Below, piece by piece: positions 45,893-55,140 of a DNA stretch of 64,000 nucleotides (the first letter of the stretch is position 1; every line of letters begins with the position of its first letter). The notes under the pieces are model-generated. The model was not told where the DNA came from. It saw only the letters and a list, made by a program, of their open reading frames with translations, and did no database searches. The DNA lies in assembly GCF_021018805.1 (NCBI RefSeq), contig NW_026960609.1:3596001-3660000 (forward strand), given 5' to 3'. Position numbers and translations under genes: made by a program. Source of the DNA: Prinia subflava. Taxonomy: Eukaryota > Chordata > Aves > Passeriformes > Cisticolidae.

Positions 45893-46891
45893 ATGGATAC
45901 ACGAGTTTACAAACTAATGGACCGAGATTTTATAGCTGCTGTGCAGCTCTTGGCGTCCATTGTCTCGAAAAGAGGTGAAAAAATCAAAGACTCTGATATA
46001 AATCAGGTAACCCTATGGGTTCAGAAAAAACGAAAGCTAAATCAGCCATCGCTTCTTTTTAGTGAAGCAGGATGGAAGGAAAAAGGAAGATTAATATGGG
46101 ACACTGTAGTTTTACCAGGAAGAAGAGCAAAGAATCGTTCAGAATTAGGCGTAATGTGGAAAAAAGCGATAAATACCTTGCAAACATTCGCTGCAAAATG
46201 CAAAGCCGTAATTTTAGCCGTAGAAAAACCGACTCCCTGTCCCTCTGTTTCCCTCTCCAAGATAAAGGAACAAAAGAAAACATCTAAGGTAGCTAGGCTT
46301 TTCAGTAGAAATTCCATGCATTCCATGCATTCCGCAAGTGAGAATGCAGCTCTGCTTTGCCCCTCTCTGCGTAAAATAGTGAACACAGCTTCCCTTTGTT
46401 CGTCTCTGGCAGGCCATGCGGGCAGAGAGCAGGAAATGCCTTCTCCAGCTCTCGGGCAGAATGAAAGCAACCAGGAAGTGGCTCAGCCGCCAGACCCGGG
46501 AGGCGGTGCGAAAGACGAGATGGCAGGCTGGGCCGAAGGCGGAGCTGGGAGGGCACAAGTGATGCAGCAAGGAGGCGGATCTCAGGGCGGTGCTGGAAGC
46601 AAGGCGGTGTTAGATTCCTCCTCACAGGAAAAGGAGCTGATGTCATCACACACAAAAACAATCAAGATGGATGAGTCTATGTCAGCCCCCGAGAAACCGG
46701 ACCCAGCTCGATTGAAGGCTCCTGCGCCCCTGCAGTCTGCATCAACTAAATCTATCACCCTATCACTACTTCTTGACACGGGTGTGAGCAATTCTACCAT
46801 AAATCAACTGCACTGGCCGACGGACTGGGCTCTGAGATCTCCTTACCCCCCCCCCTTCGGTGGGTGCAGAGCCTGTCAGTGTCGTCTTTGA
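45893..46891 (+). CDS. Matrix-protease fusion frame of element C
   Basis: An open frame of 332 codons. Residues about 15-110 form a matrix domain close to that of provirus A (shared VSKRGEKIK stretch and LNQPSLLFSEA). The middle is a low-complexity phosphoprotein-like region with Gly-Gly-rich repeats. At about residue 284 the frame passes directly into an aspartic protease start with an intact Asp-Thr-Gly (LLLDTGVS). Capsid, nucleocapsid and dUTPase are deleted in frame. Protease is cut short by a frame change in a C-run at 46843-46855; the rest continues in another frame at 46860-46975. A protease lacking its C-terminal half should be inactive. It could still bind membranes or assemble through matrix, which is speculation. 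Confidence 0.7.
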   Translation: MDTRVYKLMDRDFIAAVQLLASIVSKRGEKIKDSDINQVTLWVQKKRKLNQPSLLFSEAGWKEKGRLIWDTVVLPGRRAKNRSELGVMWKKAINTLQTFAAKCKAVILAVEKPTPCPSVSLSKIKEQKKTSKVARLFSRNSMHSMHSASENAALLCPSLRKIVNTASLCSSLAGHAGREQEMPSPALGQNESNQEVAQPPDPGGGAKDEMAGWAEGGAGRAQVMQQGGGSQGGAGSKAVLDSSSQEKELMSSHTKTIKMDESMSAPEKPDPARLKAPAPLQSASTKSITLSLLLDTGVSNSTINQLHWPTDWALRSPYPPPFGGCRACQCRL

Positions 46892-47066
46892 AGACAAGCA
46901 GAGCATCGTAACTCGACCCTATGTCATGCCATTGCCTAAGGAGCTTTCAGGATTGCTAGGCAGAGATAGTGAAAACACAACAAGTGAACATGGCAAGAAA
47001 ACACCAGAAAAAGAAGAAAAAATAGTCATCTGTCCCTCTGCTGTAAAGAAATCCATCATTGTGTGA
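46860..47066 (+). pseudogene. pro: Protease C-terminal remnant of element C
   Basis: A protease tail similar to provirus A's (PYVMPLPKELSGLLGRD) is out of frame with the matrix-protease frame. After Arg-Asp at about 46968 the sequence leaves the retroviral homology and becomes a Lys/Glu-rich chance extension leading into AT-rich DNA. Confidence 0.7.
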
Positions 47067-48276
47067 GAAATACAATGTGAAAAAGATACATCCTATCATG
47101 AAAAAGATAAAGTGAAAAATGAAATAGAGATGAGTTTTTAGCTAGTTATTAACTCTGTGTAAGGATGAGTTGTTTCTACATTTTGATGTTGTTAAAATTG
47201 ATTTTTGTGTGATTTAATTTGAGTTTGAGTTAATTATTGTTAAACATATAATTTTAAGGTTTGTTTTTAAGATTTGGGCCCTGATAAGTTTAAGTTCAGT
47301 TTAAGTTTATATTTAAGTTTTAAGTAGTTTAATTAGTAGTGAATTTTTATTGAGTTACCACATATATAGATTTTATAAGGTTAATGAGAGTTGTAGATTT
47401 TTGTTAAGATTTACTTATGTTGGATTTAAGAGTTAGTTGATTTAAAGAGTGTTTTATAATTTATAAAAAGTATGGTTGTTTAATTTGTAAGGTTTATAAC
47501 CATAAAAAAAAAAAAAAAAAGAGAGAGAGAAAAAGGAAAGAAACAGTTTTAACTGAAATGATAGTAGAACATTTATAAAGAAGATTTAAAATGATACAAT
47601 TTTATTGTTAGTTGTGAATTGTTCTAGTGTATGAGAGTTTTAAAATATAATTCGTTGACATGTTAAGTATATAAATTAGTAGCACTTGTAAGTTGATGTC
47701 ATAGTTAAGTTTTTATGTTTTTTGTCTATAGGGTTTTCCAACAAGCATTTGTCATTTTAAATTATTCTATTTATTTTTTTAGCCATTTAAATATTTCATA
47801 AATGTTATTAACAGATGTAGCTGTATTGGTAAGTGTAAGTTAGAATTTTTATTAAGTTTCGTTTTAAGTATTTCCTTTATGCAAAGATATTATAGCAGTT
47901 TGTTGTATTTTAGGCATTTTGTGTTTATTGTTGTTAGAGATTGTCTTTAAAAGATATACTAAAGAACATCACTCCAACTTAAGGTTTGAGTTCTGGCCAA
48001 ACTCTAATTTTAACTTGGACGGATGTTGTTTGTTAACGAAGCCCAGAGGTTTCTGCTCCAAAAATAATATGCAAGTTATCTTAACTTGACAATTTGATTC
48101 GATCAGAATGACAGCTGAATCAGCTTGAGGTAAAACTTGTTATCTTTGCCCGGGCAAAGGGTATCAAGATCCCACTAAAGAAAAGCATTTCATCAGTTTG
48201 CAGTCTCTGGGGTGATAGCAGAAATAATTTGATAATCGCTTATCACTTTCATTAGTATGCAAAATTTCTATTCTAT
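47067..48276 (+). other. AT-rich noncoding filler of element C
   Basis: About 1.2 kb that replaces RT, RNase H, integrase and SU. It is very AT-rich on this strand, with recurring AGTTTTAAG-like phrases. It contains an A-run followed by GA repeats at about 47503-47531. There are stops in all frames. I see no clear match to the AT-rich blocks of E and F, so it may have a separate origin. Confidence 0.7.
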
Positions 48277-48500
48277 TCCCTTGCCTTTGAGAATGCTAAT
48301 TCACATACCAGGTCTGTTTTAGTTTCTTTTCTGCGAGCTGTAAAAATCAATGAGATACTAATGAAAGCTGCCAAAGCTGAACCAGACAAGGAGACAGCAA
48401 CACAGACGCATCATAGCAGCTGCGTTGACAGAAGTAACCCTGGCTACCCAGTAACAACAGAGAAGTCTGCAGCCATGATACATCACCAGGCAGCGCAGAA
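48277..48500 (+). pseudogene. gag: Displaced capsid-nucleocapsid fragment of element C
   Basis: CCTTGCCTTTGAGAATGCTA and the following 190 bases align by eye with the end of capsid and start of nucleocapsid in provirus A (about 6136-6360). In element C this piece lies after the protease remnant and the AT-rich block, so gene order is changed relative to any replication-competent retrovirus. Confidence 0.75.
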
Positions 48501-48649
48501 AAAGAAGAGACAGCAGATAATTTTGAGACTTTAATTTAGAGCCTGTGTATGAATGAAGGGCAAGGACTGAATATAATGTGCTCTCATCTTTTTCCTTTTA
48601 GCAGCTAAGATCTTAGGGTTTTTCTTGGGTAACTCAAGTAGTGCTTTGC

Positions 48650-48726
48650 TTATAACAGTGTAAGTGAAAGTAGCCAGCCGTGTCACAGACCCAGTTTGGA
48701 TAGCTCTAAAGAAAAAGAGGGGAACT
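48650..48726 (+). pseudogene. env: env tail and polypurine tract of element C
   Basis: A short stretch codes for the Env cytoplasmic tail, similar to provirus A's (VASR, PVWIALKKK) and running into the LTR. The purine run AAAGAAAAAGAGGGGAAC just before the LTR (48707-48725) is the polypurine tract. Confidence 0.7.
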
Positions 48727-49094
48727 GTAGCAGGATGACTTATATCATAAGGCAGAGCTATCCCAACTGGGCCTCAGACCAGGCCTCAGGCCTGGGCCTA
48801 GTAGGCCTCGTACGTCCAACATACATAGTACCAGATAAGGTTATCTGGTATTGGGAATGTGTTAAGGTAGGGGTGCTAATAGCATAGAACAGTTACTGAG
48901 AAGACACGGTGGCTGCCTTAAACTGCAATAGCTTACATACTTCTGTACTCTCACTGCCTATCACAGTGCACCTGCTAACTGTAAGCGACTCTCTCTGTAT
49001 ATAACCTGCCATCTCAGGAAATAAACGGGAGTACGTGCTTATAACCATATTGGTCACTTGCTCTAGCCCCCGGTCTACCAGGCCTCAGCTTTCA
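48726..49094 (+). repeat. 3' LTR of element C
   Basis: 369 bp, matching the 5' LTR except for a missing GGACTC and a C/T difference near the end, followed by GTTATC. Confidence 0.95.
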
Positions 49095-49100
49095 GTTATC

Positions 49101-49154
49101 AAACTAGCTATGCTAATCAAGTCTGTTTGACTCTCTGTCTTGTGTATTCCCAGA
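49101..49154 (-). repeat. 3' LTR of provirus D, U3 end
   Basis: The remaining U3 part of the LTR interrupted by element C, ending CCCAGA (complement of TCTGGG). It is followed by the polypurine tract (TCTCCCCCTTCT in plus orientation). Confidence 0.9.
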
Positions 49155-49401
49155 TCTCCCCCTTCTGTATGACCCAAGAACACCCCCTTGATGGCTTTAT
49201 TAATAATCTCTGCACACACTGAAGCAAGCAAGGTATCATAACTAATACAATTATTAATAAAATCATTACATGCATTCCTATCCTAAGAAAATCCTTTAGC
49301 CAAGATGTGAAACCCCAGCCACTAAAGAGGTTATCTAGCCAAGGTCCAGATTCTACCTTTAAACACACTGTAAAATATAAGGAATAATTATAACAATACA
49401 T
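49117..49401 (-). pseudogene. env: env tail of provirus D
   Basis: The minus-strand frame is nearly identical to the env tail of provirus B: the membrane-proximal PWLDNLFSGWG segment, membrane span and cytoplasmic tail, which ends inside the LTR. SU and the TM ectodomain are missing. Confidence 0.8.
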
Positions 49402-49601
49402 AATATAATGTCTAATACATATAAGCTTATTTTTAATACATATAAGCTTATTTTAACTAAATTTCTAATTTATTTATGGAGTCTTTAGGTTCTTAGGAGT
49501 TTATTCAGCTATTCAAATCTATCATCTGTTTGCAGGTTTTACACTTTCTTTTAGGGCTGAGGCTTCACGATTTTGCAACATAAACTGAATCTGTTACTAG
49601 A

Positions 49602-51065
49602 TTAAAAGGAAAAGAAAAAATTTTTGAAAAGCTCTGACAACAGTAGCAAGTTCAATAATTTGAGGGGATTTAAGTCTGTCATTGAACAATTCAAGAAATT
49701 AAAAACATACAGGGCTTTGCATAATCTTTCAGCAGAAGTGTCCCTGGCTCCCCCCTTTTGTTGTAACAGAAGACGTTTGAGAGAGCCATGGGAGCGTTCT
49801 ATAATGGATTGTCCAGTGGGTGAGTGAGGTATGCCTTTTTTGTGAGTGATACCCCATAAGGAGAAGAAGTTTGCAACTCTACGGGAAATGTTTGCGGGTC
49901 CATTATCTGTCTTAATCTGTTGCGGAATTCCTAAGGTGGCAAAGGCAGCAGCGAAATGACAGCAGGCGTCTTTCCCTGTCTCTCCCGTGTGAGCTGAGGC
50001 AAACAGAGCACCTGAAAAGGTATCAATAGAAGCATGCACAAATTTCAAGCGGCCGAATTCAGCAATGTGTGTCACATCTGTCTGCCAAATTTGCAGGCTC
50101 TGTAGACCTCTTGGGTTGACCCCTGTGTTCACATTAGGAAGGGAGCAACGCTGACAGTCAGGGCATATAGAAATGATATTAGAGGCTTGTGCTGGAGTTA
50201 ATCCGAAAAGTCTTACCAAAGCCCCAGCATTTTGATGGAAAAAGGAGTGACTCAGTTTAGCTTGCTCTATTTTGTTAGGCAAAACATGCTGCACTGATAA
50301 GGTTAACAAGTCTGCCTGGGTGTTACCTTCAGTGAGAAAGCCGGGTAGATTGGAATGTGACCTGATATGCATCACAAAGTAAGGAGCCGTCCTTTGGTCT
50401 AACAGAGACACCAGCAGATTTAACCAAGAAAAAATAATGTAATTTTTAACATTTTTCAAAACAGAATTCTCTGTTCTCTGTACAATACCTGAAACATATG
50501 AGGAGTGAGTAATCAGATTAAAAGGTGTGCTGAATTTCTGAAACACTCTGACTATGGCAGCTAGTTCCACTATTTGTGGAGAGCCCTCAACAACAGCAAT
50601 ATCAGATTGCCAAGTTCCAGCTCCAGGGTCCCTCCATACAATCACTGATTTGTGGGTTTTCCCAGACCCATCTGTGAATATTGCCATAGCTTGCAAAGGA
50701 GTCTCACTTCTCTTTGGCTTGGGGATTAAATTAAAAGACAAACTTAATAATTTGTGTTTAGGCGGATGGATAGATATCTGCCCTGGGTAATTTGTTAAAG
50801 CAATTTGCAGTTTTTCAGACATCTGTAGCAACCAGTTCAAATAAAACATTGTGAGAGGTAGATAGATACGATCAAAATCTTTCCCAGCCAAAGCGGTCAG
50901 TCTTTGACGAGCCTTGACAATCAACATGGCCATAAGTTCATCCTGCATGGAAATAGTCTTGGGCATATTGTTAGGCAAAAAGACCCATTCGATAATTAGC
51001 AGAGGGTCTGTTTTTTCTGAGTACCACTGAAATATTAAGGCATAAGGCTGTTTTGCTAGATGCAA
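49602..51065 (-). CDS. pol: Long open pol fragment of provirus D (RT connection, RNase H, truncated integrase)
   Basis: 487 codons without a stop. In order: the RT connection domain, RNase H (FTDGSGK, the Glu of VELAAI, then His where the third catalytic Asp should be in LITHSSYV) and integrase. Integrase has its H-H-C-C zinc region and the triad Asp (QTDVTH), Asp (KTDNGPAN) and Glu (GQSIIER). The C-terminal integrase domain is missing; the frame runs on into the junction with the second RNase H-like fragment and ends in a Phe-rich tail. The RT catalytic domain is absent. Provirus B has the same region broken by a frame change. The long frame is striking for an element whose LTRs differ by about 3.4 percent, but RNase H should be inactive. 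Confidence 0.75.
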   Translation of the reverse strand: MHLAKQPYALIFQWYSEKTDPLLIIEWVFLPNNMPKTISMQDELMAMLIVKARQRLTALAGKDFDRIYLPLTMFYLNWLLQMSEKLQIALTNYPGQISIHPPKHKLLSLSFNLIPKPKRSETPLQAMAIFTDGSGKTHKSVIVWRDPGAGTWQSDIAVVEGSPQIVELAAIVRVFQKFSTPFNLITHSSYVSGIVQRTENSVLKNVKNYIIFSWLNLLVSLLDQRTAPYFVMHIRSHSNLPGFLTEGNTQADLLTLSVQHVLPNKIEQAKLSHSFFHQNAGALVRLFGLTPAQASNIISICPDCQRCSLPNVNTGVNPRGLQSLQIWQTDVTHIAEFGRLKFVHASIDTFSGALFASAHTGETGKDACCHFAAAFATLGIPQQIKTDNGPANISRRVANFFSLWGITHKKGIPHSPTGQSIIERSHGSLKRLLLQQKGGARDTSAERLCKALYVFNFLNCSMTDLNPLKLLNLLLLSELFKNFFFSF

Positions 51066-51370
51066 AATTATTAAAAGGAAAGGCAGTTTACATGCATAGC
51101 ATGCAGCTTGCTAGTTTACCGAGCTCTGCAGTGCATGTTGAACTTGTAAATTAAGTCTTTTAGGTGATTAAAAGGTTTGAATCTCTCTTTAGCAGGCTAA
51201 ACAAAAGACTTAGTTCTGCATTTGGGATTTCTAATAGGGAGCTTGCTCCCAAAAAATCTTTTGTACATCATGTAAATTTTGATTTCAGTTGAAATTTGCA
51301 AGGGTTGTGCAGAAATTAAATGCATGCCTATTCACCAGCCCAAATATTTCCAGGGAGATGTCTTTTGAAC
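51066..51370 (-). pseudogene. pol: RT C-terminal remnant of provirus D
   Basis: Patchy alignment with 31465-31800 of provirus B, including the segment after SPWKYLGW near 51345-51370. Indels and substitutions have destroyed the frame. Confidence 0.6.
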
Positions 51371-51620
51371 TAAAAATCAAACTGGTTATCACAATCTTTG
51401 TCAAAAGCACGTAAGTTGTCAAAAGCATGTAAGTTTAACAGGCTATATCTGAGCACTGGAAACAATTCTCAGTAAATATCATGATAGTCAGGATATCATC
51501 ATATATCCTTATTCTCAGTGGCAGTAAGCCACTGTGCTCTAATTGTTCAGGTGGATCAAACTTATATACACACATTAATCGTTGAATTTGTGCATTATTT
51601 CTGATGCATCTTGATGGATC

Positions 51621-52459
51621 TGAAAAGAACAGGGCATATGCCTTTATTACTATTCAGCTCTTTATTAAAGTGATAATTTCTTTATTAAAGTAATCAGCAG
51701 GATTGCAGAGTCCGATCAAAGTCCTTTACACTGCTGTGGTGATCCGAAGGAGCAGGTGCTGCTGCAGGTCTTCACTCAGCTGCCCGCAGTAGATCCCGGG
51801 CTCTTGTCTCCACAGGAATAGCTAGAAGCTCTCTCTGGTCCACCATCTGGAGGCCGGGTGGATGAGCAGTCTGCTGCAGGAGTGGGCGGAGTCAGCTCCT
51901 TGCCCTCAGGGAAAAACATCGAGAGTTTACCCTTCTCTGCCTAAGTCACTTCGGCTGAGCTGGTTCCCATTCCATCCAAACTCCTCATAGGTCATGGTGA
52001 ATCTTCAAACCAGGTCAGTGGGTGCATCCACTTTGTGCTCGGCCAGGGCACTATCTAATTCTCCTCTGACACCTCTAGCTTCTTGTCTTGGGGTGCAGTT
52101 TCCATAAAAAATCCTCCCAGGATCCACCAGGGTGGTTTTATTTGCATATACACATGCATATGCATTTGTCCTGGTCGTAGCCGAGGTTACTCCTGCTGAA
52201 TGAGGTCGTTACAAAGGACAATAGGGCTATCTAGGTGTGGGCAGCTTCTTTTCACATTTCAATTAGGTAGGGAAAAGTTGCCAGGCAACTTTCCTTCACG
52301 GCAGCTCTCCCTACTTAGACTGGCTGGGGTGTGGGGGGTGTTACTCTAGCCAGGAGAGGGTCAGTTGTGGGGTTTTTTTTTTTTGGTTTTTTTTTGGTTT
52401 TTTTTTTTTTTTTGGGTTTTTTTGGGTTTTTTTTTTTTGGGTTTTTTTCGTTCCTAACA
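51621..52459 (-). repeat. Candidate LTR inside the foreign segment of provirus D
   Basis: On the minus strand, the purine run GAGGAGGGATT is followed by TGTTAGGAACG, as at the start of a 3' LTR. Two AATAAA signals follow about 800 bp later, and TTTTCA is a possible end. There is no second copy in this window to confirm the boundaries. Confidence 0.3.
52373..52448. repeat. T-rich low-complexity tract
   Basis: Long T-runs broken by GG or GGG on the plus strand. It lies just inside the candidate LTR start. Confidence 0.8.
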
Positions 52460-52807
52460 AATCCCTCCTCAATTTCTTTGATCGGGCTGTAGTCTGCATC
52501 AACTTGCAGTCTCCTACTGAGTATCCTCTCAGTAGACACTGCCCAAAGAAATTTAGGAGTTCTCTAGGGGAATGCCCAGGGGGAGACTGAGCAGATGTGG
52601 GAGGGGTGATCTTAAACTTGTTTTTTTTAATCAGGAATTAAGACACACTCGATAACAATTTAACTAGGGATTCTTCCGTTAACATTTCGACTAAAGAACT
52701 TTATGCTGATTGAACTATTACAAAATACTTAAATTCTTATGGTGGCATTTCAACTCACAAACAGTTGTTACTACTTTACTGTGTATCAGGTTTTGGTGAG
52801 CTTTTGT

Positions 52808-53200
52808 TCACTTTGGTTTTCTTTTGAGAGTTAAATTTAGATCTCCTGGTTTCCTAATTGCTGTCCACGTATGGGAGGTGGTGGGTAGTACTGTGGGATC
52901 CAGCTCGGCATCAGGAGGTGGTACTGGTCCTTTTATTCTGGTAATGAGTCCAGCCTTTTTCTTGGGTTCACATTGACAGCAAATACCTCGTCTTTTAAGA
53001 GATGCACAGTACTAGAGTATCTCACATTCAACACATTTGCATTCAACCCAGGTTTGATGACAAACTAAACAAGAGAAGGAGACAAGCAGTTCTGCATTAG
53101 GTTCTCACTCAGAAGCTGTAACCATTTGTTTAGAGTTCATCAAGAACAAAAAGACTGAAAACGTAAAAGAGCTTTCTGCAGTCTTCTCAGCAGGGGTGCC
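52808..53200 (-). pseudogene. Cysteine-rich reading frame of unknown family
   Basis: One minus-strand frame reads through about 130 codons with two internal stops. Its core has cysteines in the order C-X2-C-X5-C-X1-C-X2-C, then after one stop a further C, CC and C within 15 residues. A Lys-rich and Pro-rich tail (IKGPVPPPDAEL, then KPGDLNLTLKRKPK) ends at 52808. The spacing suggests zinc binding. I do not recognise the family. It could be an accessory protein, an env leader or captured host sequence. Confidence 0.4.
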
Positions 53201-53331
53201 ATCCTTGGCTCCCTCTTTCCTGTTAAGAACTTAAGAGACATTAATTTACCAATTTTTTTTTTCCCCCAGGTTAGTTTTAAAGTCACCCGCTTTAATGACC
53301 CTTATACAAAATTTGACTGCATAAAAATTCC

Positions 53332-53517
53332 CTACTGAGATAGAACATCTCTCCTCCAAAAAACTAGCAGCCCAGACAACACATAAGGCCTGACAGTAGC
53401 TACTTTCCCCTCAGGCCCTGTGATCTGTACCAGGTGTTGGCTTTGATAGCTTTGACGGTTTCCACCCACCCCTGAGAGGACCTGCGAAGAGTCCATAGAT
53501 TTCCTGTAGGGAGACAA
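53332..53517 (-). pseudogene. pro: Protease end of provirus D
   Basis: The C-terminal protease strand pattern ITGPEGKVATVRPYV is followed by a GLL...RRDVLSQ segment, matching the same place in provirus B. The N-terminal half with the active site is deleted. Confidence 0.6.
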
Positions 53518-53636
53518 AAACTGAGCAATTAGACAATGTTATTGCACTTCTTGGGGTGGCTGCACGTAGGTTGGAGACGGTCCGGTGGATGGGGGCTGGG
53601 CCGGCTGGAAGCTGAAGATTGCTCCTGGTTACTGCG

Positions 53637-54044
53637 TCAGCTGCTGTGTCTGCTGTGGGACTTGTGTCTGCACTCGTTGCTGTCCCGTGCTGTGAGATGA
53701 TTTGCTGTAAAAGCTGGCCATTTGGTGAAACTTGAAGAGGCACTGATTAGCGAAATAAAGGCAAAGTCTCTGTCTTTAAGGGCGTTCTTTTTTATCTGTA
53801 ACCAATTGTTATGCATATTTGAAGCGAGTAAGTCCGGATCATTTTCAGGGCCAGGGTCGAATGGCTTTCTGTCACTGCTAAAGTCAGATTCCCCATAAGC
53901 GATCAGCGTTTGGCGGCTCTGGTGTCTCTGGTGGGATCCTGGTGGGGGTGCAGCTGGCGTCTGGGCTTTATCCCTGGCGTTTGTCGGGGAGGGGGTGCGG
54001 ACGGGGGACGGGGAGCGGGACCTGGGCAGGTTTCGGTCTGGCAC
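53637..54044 (-). pseudogene. gag: gag phosphoprotein segment of provirus D
   Basis: An open frame of 135 codons. It contains a proline- and arginine-rich start, LIAYGESDFSSDRK and a helical stretch (NNWLQIKKNALKDRDFAFISL) shared with provirus B at 30140-30470. Capsid should follow, but the sequence leads to the protease remnant instead. Confidence 0.7.
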
Positions 54045-54372
54045 AGCCTCTGGGGCTGTCTCCGCAGTAGCTTCGCAGGCTGCCTCGCTCCCCCCCCTCT
54101 TTTTTAATCGCTTCCATGATAGCCCTCCATGCAGGAAGCAGGCGTAGCTCTGGCTCGTGGCCAGGCAGCATAGCCAGGTAGTAGAGCTTTACGCCGTCCT
54201 TGTCCCAGTAGCGGAGAGTAAGAACAGAGGAAGGGGTGGTATCGGGGATCATGCGTGACACCCATCGTAGGAGCGACTTAAGGTCCTGCTTAAGGATGGG
54301 GGATCCATGCATGCTCAGCAAGCCTAGCATGGTTTTGTTAACGTCTCTCCCGTTGGACACGACCTGTCCCAT
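53968..54372 (-). pseudogene. gag: gag matrix of provirus D
   Basis: An open frame of 134 codons from a Met-Gly start at 54372. The N-terminal myristoylation context and helices (VNKTMLGLLSM, LKQDLKSLLRWVSRM) are intact. It is the uninterrupted version of the matrix that is split in provirus B, and it shows where B's insertions lie. It passes out of frame before the phosphoprotein segment. Confidence 0.8.
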
Positions 54373-54521
54373 ACCTTGAGTTGCCCTGGGTCACCTGTCA
54401 CGTTCGGCGTACAGATGATTGTGGGCCCAAACGCGGTTCCTTCACTGTCCCGATCAGTTCCAGGGGCATCGCCAATTGCCAGCAGATAGCCGGTTCTTCT
54501 CCGGTCATACAGAGCACCAAT

Positions 54522-54847
54522 TATTGGCGATTGATGAGAGATGGGAAGACTGATTCGGTGATCAGAATTCAATTTTACTCAGGTTTCCCAAAAGCTTATA
54601 TACTATTTCAAACAGGTTAATGGTTTCTACTACAATAATCAAGTTAAAAATCACACAGAAAACTCATGCATTTTACAACAATTCTTTGCTTGCAGAAGTT
54701 GATTGAATCTTCTCTCTTCCCGTAAGCAGGTGTAATCCCATCTCCTGTAATTTTCACAGTTCTGTTTGTTCCTGCCATGGCATCTTGGTTATCAAACTAG
54801 CTATGGTAATCAAGCCTGTTGGACTCTCTCTCTTGTGTATTCCCAGA
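54522..54847 (-). repeat. 5' LTR of provirus D
   Basis: 326 bp in minus orientation with the same termini as B's LTRs. The ACTAAC duplication follows at 54848. The leader to its left (lower coordinates) has a B-like primer site, TGGTGCTCTGTATGACCGG on the minus strand. Confidence 0.95.
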
Positions 54848-54853
54848 ACTAAC

Positions 54854-55136
54854 TAAATGAATTAATGAAAAAAAAAAAACCTTCAACTTGTTAAAGTCAG
54901 GCATAATGAAGTGCTGTTTCTCAGAACTGTTACCAAATCAAGATGCTATTTCCATGTTTCCTTAGAGACTGTTGTTTACCTTTTAAAAAGCAGTATTTAA
55001 AAATAGGAGGCAAAATATTAAATCATAATCACCATAATGTTTAAAAAATTTACTGCAACAATGGATATTTAATTTCCAGGTTACATCCTGGTGCTGACAT
55101 CCTGCCAATAGCAGAAAAGAAAAAAATTAAAAAGAA
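54854..55136. other. Short host spacer between proviruses D and E
   Basis: About 280 bp of AT-rich host sequence between two separate insertions, with nothing recognised. Confidence 0.5.
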
Positions 55137-55140
55137 TATA

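Larger units (their letters stand above)
45261..49094 (+). mobile_element. Element C: shrunken, rearranged relative of provirus A, nested in the D LTR
   Basis: A 3.8-kb element with LTRs of 375 bp (45261-45635) and 369 bp (48726-49094) and the perfect duplication GTTATC (45255-45260 and 49095-49100). The interior holds a matrix-protease fusion frame, 1.2-1.3 kb of AT-rich noncoding DNA, a displaced capsid-nucleocapsid fragment and an env tail. There is no RT or integrase. LTR and matrix are related to those of provirus A. The two LTRs look nearly identical apart from a 6-bp indel near 45593, so it inserted recently. Confidence 0.95.
51371..53293 (-). other. 1.9-kb segment of unknown origin in provirus D
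   Basis: This segment lies between the protease end and mid-RT, replacing about 660 bp of RT that provirus B has. It does not align with B. On the minus strand it contains a cysteine-rich frame (52808-53200), a polypurine-like stretch followed by TGTTAGG (52459), a long T-rich tract and AATAAA signals near 51660-51690. This looks like the 3' end of another LTR element acquired by recombination. I found no target duplication at its edges. Confidence 0.45.
44989..54847 (-). mobile_element. Provirus D: defective class II ERV, same family as B, carrying element C
   Basis: The 3' LTR is on the left (44989-45260 plus 49101-49154, split by element C) and the 5' LTR on the right (54522-54847). The perfect 6-bp duplication ACTAAC lies outside (44983-44988 and 54848-54853). 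The interior has matrix, phosphoprotein, protease end, a foreign-looking 1.9-kb segment replacing the first half of RT, then RNase H, truncated integrase and env tail. Deletions of capsid, nucleocapsid, integrase C-terminus and SU match provirus B. LTR divergence by eye is about 11 of 326. Confidence 0.95.

Noticed and set aside
46042..46661. Minus-strand frames of 118-142 codons
   Set aside because: They are shadows of the element C matrix-protease frame on the plus strand.
47500..47535. Possible poly(A) tail of a processed retrotransposon
   Set aside because: The A-run followed by GA repeats sits inside element C with no target duplication around it. It looks like a simple repeat in AT-rich filler.
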